Below are positions 25,522 through 39,243 of a DNA stretch of 64,000 bases, in pieces. The DNA comes from Caenorhabditis remanei (lineage: Eukaryota; Nematoda; Chromadorea; Rhabditida; Rhabditidae). Position 1 is the first letter of the stretch. Each line of letters begins with the position of its first letter. The notes under the pieces are model-generated. The model saw nothing but the letters and a program-made list of their open reading frames with translations, searched no databases and was not told where the DNA came from. The position numbers and the translations under genes were made by a program. Where the stretch lies: positions 17,713,717 to 17,777,716 of the forward strand of contig NC_071330.1 in assembly GCF_010183535.1 (NCBI RefSeq). The letters run 5' to 3'.

Positions 25522-25800
25522 CAGTAATGGTCTGGCCTTTTTCAATTGAAAATGTTTAACTGTTTTATGTTACGGTATCACTGATTGTCACACCAAGAAC
25601 GCTTTTTATGGATCAAACAGATCAAACATAGAGCTTCATTTTTGTAGTTGACAACTTTTTTGTACGGACACTCTAGAGAGTTATGGCCATTTTGAGACAA
25701 TATTACTATTTTGCTCTGAAATCGGTCGATTTGAAAGAGGAATTACTTTATAGACTGCTAGGGAGTGTCTGTATAAAAAAAGTTGTCAAATACAAAAATG
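25522..25800. repeat. Truncated copy of the TA/CAGT palindromic element
   Basis: It starts TA then CAGTAATGG, carries GGCCTTTTTCAATTGAAAAT and the core TAGTTGACAACTTTTTTGTA, and its inverted core AAAAAAGTTGTCAAATACAA. The outer right arm is missing, so it is a deletion derivative. Confidence 0.6.
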
Positions 25801-28694
25801 AAAAAAGATCTAGGTTCAATCTACTCCAAAGATCCATGAAACAATTTCAATTCTCATATTATTCACCAAGAATCAAATGTATCAGAAGGAATGTCTCGCA
25901 CAACAAAATGAACAAAACAATTTGGAATACACAGAGAGATCTCAGTGGGAGATCTGTTTCGGAATGACACTGTTGGAGAGAGGTTTCGCGATTTCAACCC
26001 TCTCGGAAAGTTAAAGGTGGAACAACACCCCGTTGAGGAAATAGTATGTGGAATAGGAGACGCACTAATTTCAAGGACAACAATGAAAATGAGCGGTGGT
26101 GGATAGGAGAAGACGTCGGAATGAATGACGAGGGGAGGAGGAGGAGGAGAAAGGTGAAATTAAATAGAATTTCATTTTGAAATGAAAGCATTTCGGAATC
26201 GGGGAACGTTTAACCTTCAATGACAGGTGTCATACGGTTTCCAGGGTTTTGAGAATCTGAATTCCGTTTTCTGAAATAAATGTTCAAAAGTTCATAGATT
26301 AATGAAGAAAGTGACACATGATTGGATTCGAATGATTCTCGAGACGATAAAATCAAGGCGGGTTGTTGCGAGACGACGACGACTGTCATCCGGTGTCAAC
26401 AACTAAAAATTAAAGAAGAGGAATCTGGGCTGTCGGAGGCGTGTTTTTGGAAAACATTAAAGTGAGAATAGGGTAGTGACCATAATAAGAAAGCTCGAAA
26501 CTCAAAGCTTCTTATTTATGAATTTTTCGTTGTTGAAAAAATCTAAGCTCTGGAACGCGAACGTCAAGGCTTCCTATTGTTAACTTTGGGAGCCCACTGT
26601 GTTGTCTTACAGGGAGTTAAACCTAAATTTACTATAAAATGCAAATCTTCCCTAAATAGTTGTAGAATACTGAGCAATGCCCTCTAAAAAGTGTGAACTA
26701 ACACTCCCTAGCGCAAAAATGAAGTTTCGAGATTTGCTCTTCACTACAAAAACTGTATCGACAATATCTGACGCCATCTTCTTCCGAATATCAAATGTCA
26801 AAACAATGGGATCTACAATTTCAAAAAACCACAAAACCAATCCACAAATCATCACAAAGGTGACCTAGATATCTGTTAGTAATACTATACAAATTACCAG
26901 TTACGCCTCATCGAATGTCTGAATGGATTGGATTGGGGTGGGGGGGATCCGCTAGCAGGGAAGAAAAACGAAACAAGAAAAGTGTCCTGTTCTTTTTGAA
27001 TGAAGGTAGAATAACATCAGTTTTCTTACAATATGACGGAATTCAAAGCGGTGCAACTAGGTGCAACTGGGATAAAAGAAAATTGGTCAGTGAGATTTTC
27101 AGGTTGTATCTGCGCATTTGACGATGAATCTGATATTTCAATCTGAAAATGAGGAAAACTACACGGAGTGTATGGAAACCGCTATTCGATTAAAGATGCT
27201 CTTCTAATACAGATTTTAAAATCAAGATTTATAAAATATGGTGAAACAACGCCAACTAGAAATAATGAGTTCTCTGAAATTCAAGTAAACCCATGAAGAA
27301 ATCTCCAAACCGCAAAAAGAAAAAGTTTTAAAAGTATAAGGGAGAGGGGGACAAGTTCCGAAAAGAGAGTGACCAGTCTTCTTCAACCTACCTCAACAAT
27401 GAAAACGTATGGCGCCTTCTCCAATTCGAATGTGTTTCACGAACATTTTCTCTCTTTTCACTATGCTTCCGACACGGCATAATTTAGGGAATGTGGTGGT
27501 AGGAGGGAGGGGGATTAGAGAGGATTAGAGAGGAAGGTGTTCGTTTTGTTTTTGAGTTAAGGGAATTGATGCATGAATACAAAAAACGTCTGGGAAAATT
27601 GATAGTGATAGGAAACGTAACAAGAATCGAATGGAAAACTTATTTTAAAGAAGTAGACTTAAAATAAATGTTCTTCTGGTGATCCCTTGAATCAGAAGAC
27701 GTGGAGATCAGGTGGATACCTCTGAACTATAAAAGTTAGATAGTTTGCTTCAACACTAATTTATCATTAATTCAAATACTTAGATGGTTATTAGGTTACG
27801 ACAGTGTCAGAGTATAGTAATCACAGATCAGAATATGTATATATATATATATATATATAACGGTTCAAATTTATAAAAACTGTTTAGTACGATCTTAATT
27901 GTTATAGTTTTTTCAATTGAGCCCAACAAGTCCTCCACAATCTAAACAGGCCATGTCAAGACCATAAAACCTGTAATAGAGGCAAGCCTTGGAGTATCCT
28001 ATCTCATCTGTCTTTAAAGATATGAACATTGTTTCAACTGGAGAAATAGTCTATGAATATTTAACTATCTTTTGTCAGTTGACAACTGTTTGATATTTCC
28101 TTTAAAAACTGAGATATACCATTTCGAACATGCAACGCTAGGCTTACAGGTTTCACGGAATCTTATTGCGGGGGAGAATGTAGTCCTATGTAAGGCTCCA
28201 TACTGTCACTGCGCTATACAAACGAGTCGTGTTAAAGAATAGACAATGAACACAAATCAATCATAACCATGCAACTCAGAAAAAACCTCTGACTTCATAC
28301 CTATCTTTCCGGACAGCCCGGTATTCACCTATTCTAACCGCTGACCCAAAAACTGAAGCTTAAGACAAAAAGTTTAAAACATCAGGTTCTAATCTATTTT
28401 CCAGGAGAAGACGAGGACAACTTTTTTCAATATTCCGACGGAAGGACAGGTAACCCGGATTCCTAGAGGGAACACACGGACGACGACAAATACTCTCTCT
28501 CTAGTGGAAAGCAGAAGTGCACTTAACCGTGTAGTTATTGAATGAACATCATCTATCTGGGAGGTGTGAGTGAAACGGAGAGAATATGAAAACGAAGGAA
28601 ATAAAGAGTACAAGTGTTTGTATATAAATACAAGGAGATACCTATACTATGACAGGAATAGGTTGAAGGTGTCTGGACATCGGGACATTTGGAG

Positions 28695-28985
28695 AAACAT
28701 AGGGAAGATCATCAAGTGGAGTTATGAGATGTGTTACATATATACCATTGCAAAGCTGAGAAACGCTGATTTTAAATATATTTTCTGATTTTGCTCTAGA
28801 GACCTTTGAGAAAAACGAGATCAATGCCTTTCTCGCAGGGCAATGACTTGCCGGCGGTCAGAGCTTTGACTTCATTTTTCTCGAATACCAAGCTCCGAGA
28901 GCAAAATTTGAATAGATATTTGAAACCAGCGTTTTTAAAGCTTTTCAATGATATATAGCACATCCTTCACTATTTCTCATAGCCA
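28695..28985. repeat. Palindromic element, same family as 54640-54963
   Basis: Inverted halves: AGCTGAGAAACGCTGATTTT with AAACCAGCGTTTTTAAAGCT, and GAGAAAAACGAGATCAA with TTGACTTCATTTTTCTCGAA. It is intergenic and non-coding. Confidence 0.55.
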
Positions 28986-29084
28986 GGGATGCGGTACCAG
29001 GAATACATGACTTTTTCAGTTGAAATCAGCAATTTCGAAAGCTTCCTAACGGATTACGGCCTGCCCCATAGTTTCCATTTTTGT

Positions 29085-29165
29085 AGATTGTATAGATCAA
29101 AAGTAGAGCTCCATTTTTGTAGTGGACAACTTTTTCATGCAGACAGTCCATGGAGAGTTACAGTA
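29085..29165. repeat. Core fragment of the TA/CAGT element
   Basis: Contains AGAGCTCCATTTTTGTAGTG and GACAACTTTTTCATGC, matching the core of the elements at 23584-24019 and 61090-61543. The arms are not recognisable. Confidence 0.45.
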
Positions 29166-30213
29166 AGACTAGTGACTACACTCGATTAGACTAGAATGGC
29201 ATTAGGCTAAAAATTCCAGATTTGGATTCTTGACAAGCCGGACATCTGGAAAGACACTCCACTTCAAATATAGATTCTTCAAAGTACAGATTTCATGTAT
29301 AAACTAGTTTTATGCTAGGTAAGTCATGAGTAGAAAAAAAAATGAAATGACCATGTTCCTGTCAATCATAAAACTGTCATATACGCGGATCATGTATAGG
29401 TAGGACTGAATTGGGTTACTGGAGGAAACGAGGAAAGGAATTGGGGAGAGTTCATTTTCAGAGTTTGGAAAAAGCTTCTTAAACCCGATTTTTGTAGGTT
29501 TCAAAGGTTTTTGAGGGATATATTTGAGAAAGAATATATAGTTTCAAATCCGGACTATTTGAAACTATATATTCTTTTTTCACAAGGTCGGTTCAATAAT
29601 AAATATTTTTTAACTTTAAAAAATGTGAATCACAACCGACCAACTATTGAGGTTTGAGCCATTATACCTCTAATTTGTAGTTCCTCGTTTCTCTAAACTT
29701 CTTCAAAACCTACAAAATTCCATATAAAAACCGATATAATCCAAATCAAAAATGACATAAAATATATGAAAATTCAGGTCAAAACGAGAAGTTCCAGAGG
29801 ATGAGGGATTTCCGCGCGGAGAAGAGGGCAATGCTTCCGCCGTCAGATTAAAATGGCATAGAGAGTGTGTAGGTTGAAGAGACCTCATCATTTCCCATAA
29901 TTATTGAAAAAGACACCCTCACGGGCGGTCCCCCGGAAAGAATGAATGGGGGAAGGGAAAAGGAGATTTGGATTGGAAGACGACTAAGCAGTTGGTTATT
30001 CTAATAACTTTTGTCCGTTGTGTTCGCTTTCCGGATATCCTGAAAGTTGTCGTAGTTTAGGATCATAAATAAACTATAAAAATAATCGTTTCTTATTACA
30101 ATCAAAGAAAAATAATAAACCCGTAAATACAAATTTAAAGGGACATCGCAAAGGTTAAGAATAAATGATTCGAGATCACCCGCTATTAAGACATTAATTA
30201 TAAAACAAGATTA

Positions 30214-31304
30214 TTAAATATCTCGGATTGTCGACGGAGCAATTGTGCTCTTCTGAAGATTCGCTTCGACGTCAAGGAATTGTTTCATGGTGTCCACCTG
30301 GAAATCAGGAAAAATTGATATTATAAATAAATAAAAAATTAAAACTCTAACCTTATCCTTGAACCGTCCCAAACTGTGTGACACTCGATTCTTATGAATC
30401 AAATAACTGAACAGAACGAATACGATTCCGACGGGGACGAGCATCGCAGTGGTGATGTATCCTGCTGTTGGATAGCCAACCGCCGTGAATTTCACATAGA
30501 AAATCACTCCTATTTCGACTAAGAACAGCAGGAGACCGATGCACGTGGAGAAGAGCCATGATAGATCGATGTAGAATCTGGAAATAGAAAATTATTGATT
30601 GTAAGAGGTGAAAATCTCAAAAACTTACTTCAATTTCAAGTGAGGCGAATCCTGCGTGCACCCGGTGGCCTCCATATACGGTAGAATACACGTCGACATC
30701 ATCAGAGCCAACAAATGCACAGAAACCAACAGACTCGTCACAACTCCCAACACAATCAACAGTGGTTTCGACGTCTTCTCATCATACTGTAGTTCCACGA
30801 GGCATACCATTGCGAATCCGGCGAGGAGGGCGGATGTCCGCGAGCTGGCTTTCAGCTGCGCTTTGCTCAGATCATAGTTGTACTTTTCGGATAGGTCGAG
30901 CTCACCGCGATGTCTGGAAAAAGATGATGAGAAAATTTCTAGTTTTTTCTTTATTTTGTTCTCTAAAAATATATTTTTAAATGATTCTAGTACCCCAAAT
31001 CCACTCCATCATCTCCCTTCTTTCCAGCATACGCGGCTTGTTGCATCCTCAATGAGTTCATCGACCCATTTTTACTACCACTTGCTCCCTCATTTCTACT
31101 TCCACTACCACCACCAGTTGACGGTGGTTGGAGGAAGAATTGTGGTAGTGGGTAGGGGGTGATGGGTGCTCCAGAAGCACTCGTCTTCGTCCAGGAGGCA
31201 ACGGCTCCACGGATATCTTCGACTGATATCGAGACTCGTTTCTCGTTAAGAGTTCCCTCTTGTCGGAGGAGTTCTACACGGGAAGGGTCGTGAGATCGAG
31301 GCAT
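30214..31304 (-). CDS. orai-1: ORAI-1, store-operated calcium channel pore subunit
   Basis: Exons: 30994-31304, 30629-30913, 30352-30577, 30214-30297; 301 residues. Orai forms hexameric Ca2+ channels in the plasma membrane, opened by STIM after ER calcium release; in C. elegans it is needed in gonad sheath and spermatheca. The N-terminal 100 residues are Gly/Ser-rich. The pore helix reads KASSRTSALLAGFAMVCLVE, with Glu144 in the place of human Glu106 (selectivity filter) and the basic KASSR before it. TM2, TM3 (DLSWLFSTCIGLLLFLVEIG) and TM4 (GYITTAMLVPVGIVFVLFSY) follow. The tail has a short helix (FKDKVDTMKQFLDVEANLQ), the STIM contact in other Orai proteins. The ATG directly follows an acceptor (CTTCAG), suggesting trans-splicing. 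The model has no internal conflicts. Confidence 0.95.
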
Positions 31305-34103
31305 CTGAAGTGTTCAGATTCTGATTCAGAAGATTCTGAAGATAGAAGAACGAATTCTGAGGACACGAGGAATAGACGAAAAAAACGAGAAAACCGTCAT
31401 TCAAACCTACACAAAACAATGTCTCCAGGAGGGGAGAGAGGAAGCGGATGATTCATTCAAACACACAACACAACTTTCTTCAAGGCATATACACACAACA
31501 CTTTTATGATTCTTTTTTGCGCGAGAAGTGAGAAAAAAGTATCGATTTCTTGTGAAAAAAGATGTGTGGAGAGAGGTGGAGGGCAGGAAAAGTGTGATGT
31601 TGGCATTTTGGTATGCTTTTCTATCAAGCGAATGCACTGTGTGTTATCAGCTGACCGTTGCAGCAGAAAGACAGGCAGTGAGAGGAAAAGTGCAAGATGG
31701 ATATTTTATGAGAAAGAAAACTGCATCGATCTCGTAAAGACTATAAACCTCTGATAGCTATATGAATTAGGTATGACTAGAGAACTGAAGTCGTGAGGTT
31801 TCTGAATGCGTTCGAATAATTTTTGCAACTCCGGAATCAACTAACATGGGAGTATTCAAATTGGCTAGCAAGCTAAAACAATTGAGAAAAGTGATGTCAC
31901 ACCTATCGAATGGAAAACCTATTGCAAAAAGTTGTAAGAAATGAAAACAACGAGGTAAGACGAAAGAAATAATCGGAGAGGAAAAGAGGATCATGAGGGA
32001 AATGAATAGAAAAGAGAAAAGAAAGAGAAAGATACAAAAGAAAAGATATGAATCTTTTCAAATTCCGGTCATTTTGAAAAGGAACACAGAATACGATTTT
32101 AAAGTTTATAGAGTCAAAATGTGTATTTTCGAATGAAAATGTTTGAAGGCATCCAGGAAAATAGAGAAAAATAATCCACTAAAACTGATGGCCAAAACCA
32201 AATTGATAAGTTATCAGTAGAAAAGAAATGACGCAGGTTCTAAAGAGGGTTGGAACTCAGACCTCTCTCAAAACTGTCGGCTAAAAATTGTCAAGTTGAA
32301 CAGAACAAAGCTTACAGAAATGAGATAACCTAACTATCAGATATCTCAAAAATCTGTGTTCATGAGTACCAAGAATTCAGCGAATCTGATGACTATGCAA
32401 TACACGCAGATGAAGATCAATATGAAATAAAAAATGATAAAAGGAGGAGGGGCGGCAGAATCTAACAATCTATCTAGTGAAAATAGAAATAACGATAATG
32501 ATACTGATCAGGGTCGATGATATATCGCACTATCATTCTACACATTTTTCCAATGGGTTGACGACATATTGTTAATGTGAAACACATTCTATTCTGACTA
32601 CTTCTTCTTCGCTTTCTTTATGCTTTTTTTTCGATTTTCGGGGTTTTTGATGTTTTGACACTTTTTGTTCACAGGAGAATGCCGCTATTTACAAAGCAAC
32701 CGATTCAGGCTTATCAGAATTAATCTCAGAATCGCTCTACTAGGCTAACTTTGAATTTCCAACCTAACAAACCTCCAATCGAACACCTTTTCATTTTACA
32801 CAGTAAAACTCACTGTGCTAGCAAATGAACCATATCATCCTCCATTGAAGATTTGTCACTATCACCGAATATCATAGGGAATAACATTATAGAAAGAGAG
32901 GAGAAGACTGGCGCAGTGACAGTAATATACACTGATTCTAGATCAAAAGCCAAACGGCTTCCTTTTTTTCAGATGACCCTATCAGGTGGGAGGAGGAGTG
33001 GGGTGCAAACTTTCTTCTTTTTCGAGATGAACAATAGAAGAAGAGAGGCTGCCGAAGTGATAGATAGATGCAATGTTTGTGGTAGAAGAGAGGGAAGTGT
33101 GAAACCAAAACTAGAGAGAGAGAGATGTGTGCGTTTGACGAATATGACAACGAATACAACGAATTGTTCGAGTGATTTTGTATCACATGAAGAGGAATCT
33201 TAGCTTCATATGGTTCGGATCTTTTTCTGTGGATGAGATGTTTTTTTGTTATTCTTCCGGTTGAGAATCATTTCCGGGCAGAAGATATGATTCAGATGAT
33301 TGTGTGATAGATAGGTCATGAGAATCAATATAAGCTGCAGGTATTCTAGGAAGAATTGAAAAATATGTATTGTGGAGACACTTGGATGCTCCGAAACTGT
33401 CATTCTGTCTGATCTCAAATCGGCTGACCTAGAATATAGATCAGCTGATGTCTTGAGGATTGAACGGTTCAATCGACTTTTCAGTCAGCTAGAGCTTTAA
33501 TGTAAACGTATATAAAATACAAAACTAGCGTCTGAACAAAGTTTGATTCCAAAAACGGCAATTAATCCGGCGGCTTCCAGGGAAAAACTGAGAGGCGTTG
33601 CTTCGTCAAGACACGGAGAAACTGTCAGATAGAATTATACTTTTCAAATCTGCAGATCTAGAACGATATAGATGATCTGAAGTCTTCAGGATAGCTTCCA
33701 CGGTTTCGCTTGACTTTTCAGTCAGCTAGTACTTTATCGAGAACTGAAAGCTGGATTCCAGCAGTCGTCTCGAAGGGAGTTGAGCCGTCCGGACAGTTTT
33801 AGACTGTCAGATGGCTTTGAGAAAACATTGAGTTTTCTTTTGAGAATTCAGATTGACAATGATTGTTCGGAACTGAGACGGCGTCGTTTTGTCAAACCGA
33901 ATCAGACTCATTCGAAAACAGTTTCGCATGGTTTTTGCACATCCTCTATTTAATACAGGTATCATACAATACAAACAATCACATAATGTTAAAGCTGTCT
34001 CATAAGGATCACACAATCCTCATCAAGATATTCCGGTAGCATTAAGCATCTTTTATATGTCTGGCCCTTATTAAACGCTCATGTTCATTTCATCCCTTCT
34101 CAC
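31305..34103. other. 2.8-kb region upstream of orai-1 without a gene
   Basis: No exon chain is visible. It should hold the orai-1 promoter and outron. A local duplication of about 90 bp is present: 33400-33500 and 33640-33745 share CTTTTCAGTCAGCTAG and ATAGATGATCTGA-like words. A plus-strand open stretch at 32853-33203 has poor codon use and no domain. Confidence 0.5.
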
Positions 34104-36761
34104 TTACTGATCTTTCTGAAAACACTGAATGACAGGTGACAGTGTATGATGTGTGGCTGTGGTACTCGTGTTCGCCGCATTATTTGTGTGATGATGACGT
34201 GGCGGTGATCCTGAAGACATCGTCTCGACTGGCGGTGTTTGGGATAGAGCAAATTGGACTCTGAAATACATGCAGTAATAAAGTAGATTATATTAAATAT
34301 CACTTTTATTCTTGAAAATTTTTTCGCGACTCACTTTGAATTCATTAGCGAAAAATAGGAGAACTCGCTCTGTCGCCGTTGAAAAGTTAGCAAGTTTGTC
34401 TCTTTTTTTGATTTCATGACGCCCTTTTTCAGGTTTTTCAGGTTCAATTCGACTCAAAAGAGACAAAAATTGAATAGAATGAATAGAATGGTATTTCGAT
34501 TCTTTTCTTTTCTGTCAGGAAAAAAGAGAAACTAAAAATCGAAAATAATTGTTCAAAGCTGTTGGAGGGCGGTCGATGGGGGAGGAAGAGGAGAAAAGAC
34601 AATTGTTGTTATTTTTCTTGATTCTTTTGATTTTGTGTTTTTCAGCTATTTCGAAGAAACTTTTTAGAAAACGAAAAAAGAAACACATTTTTCGCTCAAA
34701 TTGCATTTCTTACCTCGCTTCGCCAGACATCGATCCTTGAGAGTCTCGTCGATTCTTTCCGAAGATTTGGACATCTGAAAAATCAGTTTTCGTGAGAAAA
34801 ATTATATATGTTCAATTTAGTTTAAGTTTTTACACTATTTACAAACTCAGGAAAGCATCGAAGGCACGCCAGCTAGAACTCAATACTAGAAACAAGTTCA
34901 GAAAAGCGCCCAAGGCACACCAGGCAGCCATATTTGTTTTGATGATTATTTAGGGGTAAATAACAAGTTTTTCAGTTTTTTGTTATTATTTTCAATATTT
35001 TTAACATTTTCAAACAAAAATTGCGCATAAATGAGAAAAGTGCCCAATGTGCGCCAGACATTATGCATAATTATGGGAGGCGTTGTTCTTACCAATTTTC
35101 GAATTAAAGCATTTCGCTTTTTTAAACAGTTTCTGAACTGGAATTTGGGTTTACAATCAGAAATTTGAAAGAAAAGAACCAAAATAAATAAAATAATTAA
35201 TATGAACCTGTTCCGGCGGCCACGAATTGTCTCATTTCCATGTGATCCTCACTGCTCAGCAGACTATAATTGTCCATTTTCAGATGTTAGTGGTGGTGGT
35301 GGTCGCTGTGTGATGTTTCCAATATATCCGAACGGTGCTGATGATGACGGGATGTTAGAGAACTTCCTGAACGTGGAGAGTGTTAGAGAAAATGAGAAAA
35401 TGAGAGAGTGGCGGGATTTGAGAGAGTTAGACGGTTAGAGATATGGGAGCGGGGGAGAGAAAGGGGACGAAAGCATTTGGAGAGGAAGGTCAAAGTGAAC
35501 AACAAAATAAACACAGAGTTAGAAGAGGCTCCGTGAGAAATCCTCTTGTCTGTCTGTGTGTCTGTCAGCTTGTCCGGATGTCCATCTCTTCTGAGAGCAC
35601 GAGCTCACTGACAGACTGTCGGAGGGTCATCTCTTATTTTCTTTTTTCTTTGTCCACGTCATTCTATTCTCCCAATGCAACGTGTACTAACCCTGGTCAT
35701 CGGTGATTCGCTTGAGTCGTCGTTTCGCGGACTTCAGAAGGTCCCGGACATCACGATGCTTGAATGGAGATGTTGTGTCGAACCGCTGGAATTTGAGAAT
35801 TAATGAAAATTCTGAGTTTTTATTTTTTATATGTATTTAATTGTTTGCGAGTGCCTACGGTAGGTGACGCATGTGCATTTTCGCGTGACAGTGTTTGCGG
35901 AACGTTTTTGAGACGTGGATTTTTTCAGATGCGTTTTCAGATTTTTAAAGTGAGAATATTATCTGATAAAAGTTTTTCGACATTTTACAATGACCCGCGA
36001 AATTTCCATCTACGTTGTGCCCGCATTTTTTGGCAATTTTTCAGTTCAATTTACAGGGTTTTCGCGGTCAAAAAATTGAAAAATTTTAATTCTAATTCAA
36101 TTTGACTTTTTTCATTATTTTGATATTTACGTAGAAAGGTTTCAGATCGCATTAGATAGAAAAACTGGATTTTTCAATTTTCACTGGCCGAAAATAACAG
36201 ATGTGTGTCCTGAACTCGAAATAATTTTTAAGGTTTAGTATGAACAATTCATGAAATTCAAAGATTCAGCCACTGGAAAAGGTAGAGTTCAATTTTTAGG
36301 TTTTTTTTACTTGAAACATCGTTATTTTACCGAGCTTTTTCTGGATTTTTGCCTGTAACCAACCTTAAACTGCCTCGAATTCTTCTGCTTATTGGCAGTA
36401 TACATATGCTTCGAACTCGTCGTGCTTCTCCCTGTATTCGCCGACACTTCCGTCGCAGGACTAATTGAATTGAACACAATCTCCGGAATCATCAGTTTTT
36501 CTGAAACCAAATTTAAATAATATTTATATATGGTTTCTTTTTCAAGTGACCTCTTTGCTTAATAGTGGCTCGTGGCGTATAGAAAAGCTCATAGTCATCC
36601 GGAGAGCTCAGTGTAGAATTTAAGTTACCGCCTAAACTCGCCGAACGATAAATTCGATTCGAGGGGGTCTCACTAGGGTAGATTACATCAAGTCGATGAG
36701 GTCGGGAGATTTCCAAATTCTCCGTCAGATCTGGATTCGATTGCCAAGGTTGGAAGGGCAT
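34104..36761 (-). CDS. Unrecognised 219-residue polar protein
   Basis: Exons: 36551-36761, 36364-36500, 35692-35785, 34714-34774, 34104-34260; phases agree throughout and the frame stays open, which supports a real gene. I do not recognise a family. The protein is polar, with no signal peptide or membrane segment. It has a basic conserved-looking stretch (FKHRDVRDLLKSAKRRLKRI, about residues 122-141), Ser/Thr-rich linkers and a His/Asn/Thr-rich segment (PPRHHHTNNAANTST) near the end. It may be a nuclear or adaptor protein; this is not shown. The stop codon sits in GATCAGTAAGTGAG, which could also be read as a donor; splicing from it into the orai-1 exon would be out of frame. It follows the POT1-like gene by 487 bp and may be the last gene of that cluster. 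Confidence 0.6.
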
Positions 36762-37248
36762 TTCTAGGATAGATGGTCTGAAAGAGTCCAGTTGAGTGAA
36801 CTTAACATCTTCACTTTTGTTTTGTAAGTAGAATGTATTAAAATATCAATGTATTGAAAAGAATGGGACAATAATGGAAAAGACATCACCGCCAAAGGTT
36901 AAGCAACGACTGATGGGAACAAAAGAGTAATCTTTTAAAAATGAAACTAAGGGGTAACTAAATATGTCATCTTCCGTCCTCACCGCCTACCAATATAATT
37001 CTTTTAACAAATACAAGTACGCGGGCTACTATTTGTAAAAAGATTTGAAATTGATCAGTTCGAGACCATAACTATTTTTGACTCTTCGCCATGAATCATT
37101 TGAATAAAACGGGATTATCTGGTGGTTGAGATCATAATAAAAAACATTGTAAAAAATAAAAATAAACAAGAACTAGTTTGCTTGGATAGACATTTATACA
37201 TTTTTAACGTTAAAAACAATTAAAACTTAAAACTTTGAAAAAACGAGA
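36762..37248. other. Short intergenic gap, POT1-like gene to 219-residue gene
   Basis: 487 bp of AT-rich unique sequence. A splice acceptor (CTTTCAG) lies 16 bases before the downstream ATG, as expected for SL1 or SL2 trans-splicing. No exon is seen. Confidence 0.5.
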
Positions 37249-39186
37249 TCATTCGAATGAGATTAGACAATCATTCACATAAATAATGCATGCTTTCAAT
37301 GGAACCGATTTCGTCACGACAATGCCTTCGATATTTTTGAGTGTGCATCCGTTGAGAAATGTCTGAAAAACAAAGAAAGTTAAGTTGTATTCAAGCTGAA
37401 AACCAACCTGCAGAGATCTTTGAAACTTTTTGACTCGTCCGAAAGTTTCTCTGTCTGCAGTTCTATCGAAACACTCAATGACGTCATTTTCACAAGACTC
37501 CAATGCGTCGGTTTGCTGGAACTGTTTTCACGACAAAGATATATATATGTAAAACATGAAACTTACAATAATTTTCACTGGAATCGTCAAAACAATCGTA
37601 TAGTTCGGCAGAACATCCACCGGAACTCTCATGCCCACCACAAGTTGAATCGACTCTTTACATGTCGGACACCATTTTGCTTTCCCATTTTCAGTGTACT
37701 TGATCACTTTCTTTTTTTCGGAACATTTCGGACAAACGATCACTAATTGGAAGAATGACTTGAATGTCATCTGAGTGGGGTGGAAGAACGATTTGACGAT
37801 TTCGTATTCTCTGGAAATAAATCGTTTCGTGCCGCCTGACTAATGGCATCCTTACAATTGGGGAGCTTTCACTTCAGCCCCTTGCGGTGTCCAGAATAAT
37901 CCACGTGTCTTTTTAGCCAGCTGCATTTGAAATCTGGCATGCGTTTCGGCCCAAATCTTGTCCACAGTATCTCTGATTTTTTTCGTGTCTTTTTTTTCGA
38001 TCTGGAATTAAAAAAACGCTGATGTGCAATTCCCTAACAATTAACGATACCATATAATCCGCCATATCGTCAGCTGTTGTCATCTTCGTACCAGATCCCC
38101 ATTTGAGTGCACTCAGCTCGTTGATCTGGAATTCCAGTTTGTTTTAATCTTTACATATATATATATACACTAACTCTATCCTGATCCCCTTCACTCCTCG
38201 TCCATGTCTTCGAGCTTACTGAACTTGGCTTCCCTTGACAACCATTCGGTGGCCAGACCACTATACTGCAGCCTGAAAGTATCCATTTCGCTTAAAAATT
38301 TAATATTATTAGCTGAAAAGTATATGTAGATCTTGATAAGTTATATGTCTGTGGGCTGCTATTGTTAATGTGCAACTGCGCCCCCACCGCGCATCTTATC
38401 GTGGACGTGCCAATTCCATTGAAATTCCCATTAAAATGGACCAGTTTTCTGGAAGATTTGTAGATTTTCCGGTATTTTTGGAGTTAATTCTTCAATAAAA
38501 ACAATAAAATTTAATTTTTTTTTAAATCGTTGTTATATGATAACTCTTCGCATTTTCGAGATGTGTCAGAATCTCTTTATGATCTACGCACCCAGGCCCA
38601 TAATCCAAGGGTACATCGAAAAAGGGTACATCGTGATCATAGGGTACATCTTATCGAATGGTACATATAATCATAGGGTACATCTGTGAGGTATGATCAA
38701 AGGGTACATCTGTGAGATGATCAAAGGGTACATCAGACTTATAATCAAAGGGTACATCGCTTGTGATCAAAGGGTACATTTCGAAGTTCAGGTCTGTTGT
38801 ATTTCAGGAAACAATTTCTTAATAGTTCTAGCGTTTAAAATAATGTAAATCTGTGGCGAAAAGAGAAAGCTAGAATAATGCTCGAACATAGATGAAAGTT
38901 AGAAAAGTTTTAAAAAAAAAGCGGCTCATTTTAACTACGGTAATAACTGATTAATTAATATTCAAATATGTTTTGCTATTAATGTTATCATTACTATTAT
39001 TACGTGTATTATTTTGATTGTAGTAATCGGTGGCCCAGAAAACCGATTACATAGTTATCATTCGTTGGAAAGACTCCTCTGTTCGTGGTTCTTCCAAATG
39101 AAAGTGTCTTATTCAACTTCCGTCCTCACCCCGTCATACATTACAAAATAGCTGTTAATTTATCTTTCAATTTCATCATCTTTCAT

Positions 39187-39243
<57 letters not shown>

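Larger units (their letters stand above)
24631..30213. other. 5.6-kb gene-poor region between the BRICHOS gene and orai-1
   Basis: I found no exon chain. It holds copies or fragments of at least two palindromic element families (25522-25800, 28695-28985, 29085-29165) and a 22-bp AT run near 27838. The stretch next to 24630 (to about 25000) is the likely promoter of the BRICHOS gene, and 29900-30213 the 3' side of orai-1. Short open frames near 26652-26868 overlap on both strands and look like chance. Confidence 0.5.

Noticed and set aside
32853..33203. 116-codon plus-strand open frame upstream of orai-1
   Set aside because: Low-complexity, no domain, no splice context, and composition like the purine-rich flanks.
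31304..34260. Fusion of the 219-residue gene to orai-1 by splicing from 34108 to 31304
   Set aside because: The donor leaves phase 2, which would read the orai-1 exon out of frame into an early stop; reading on gives TAA at once, so the genes are separate.
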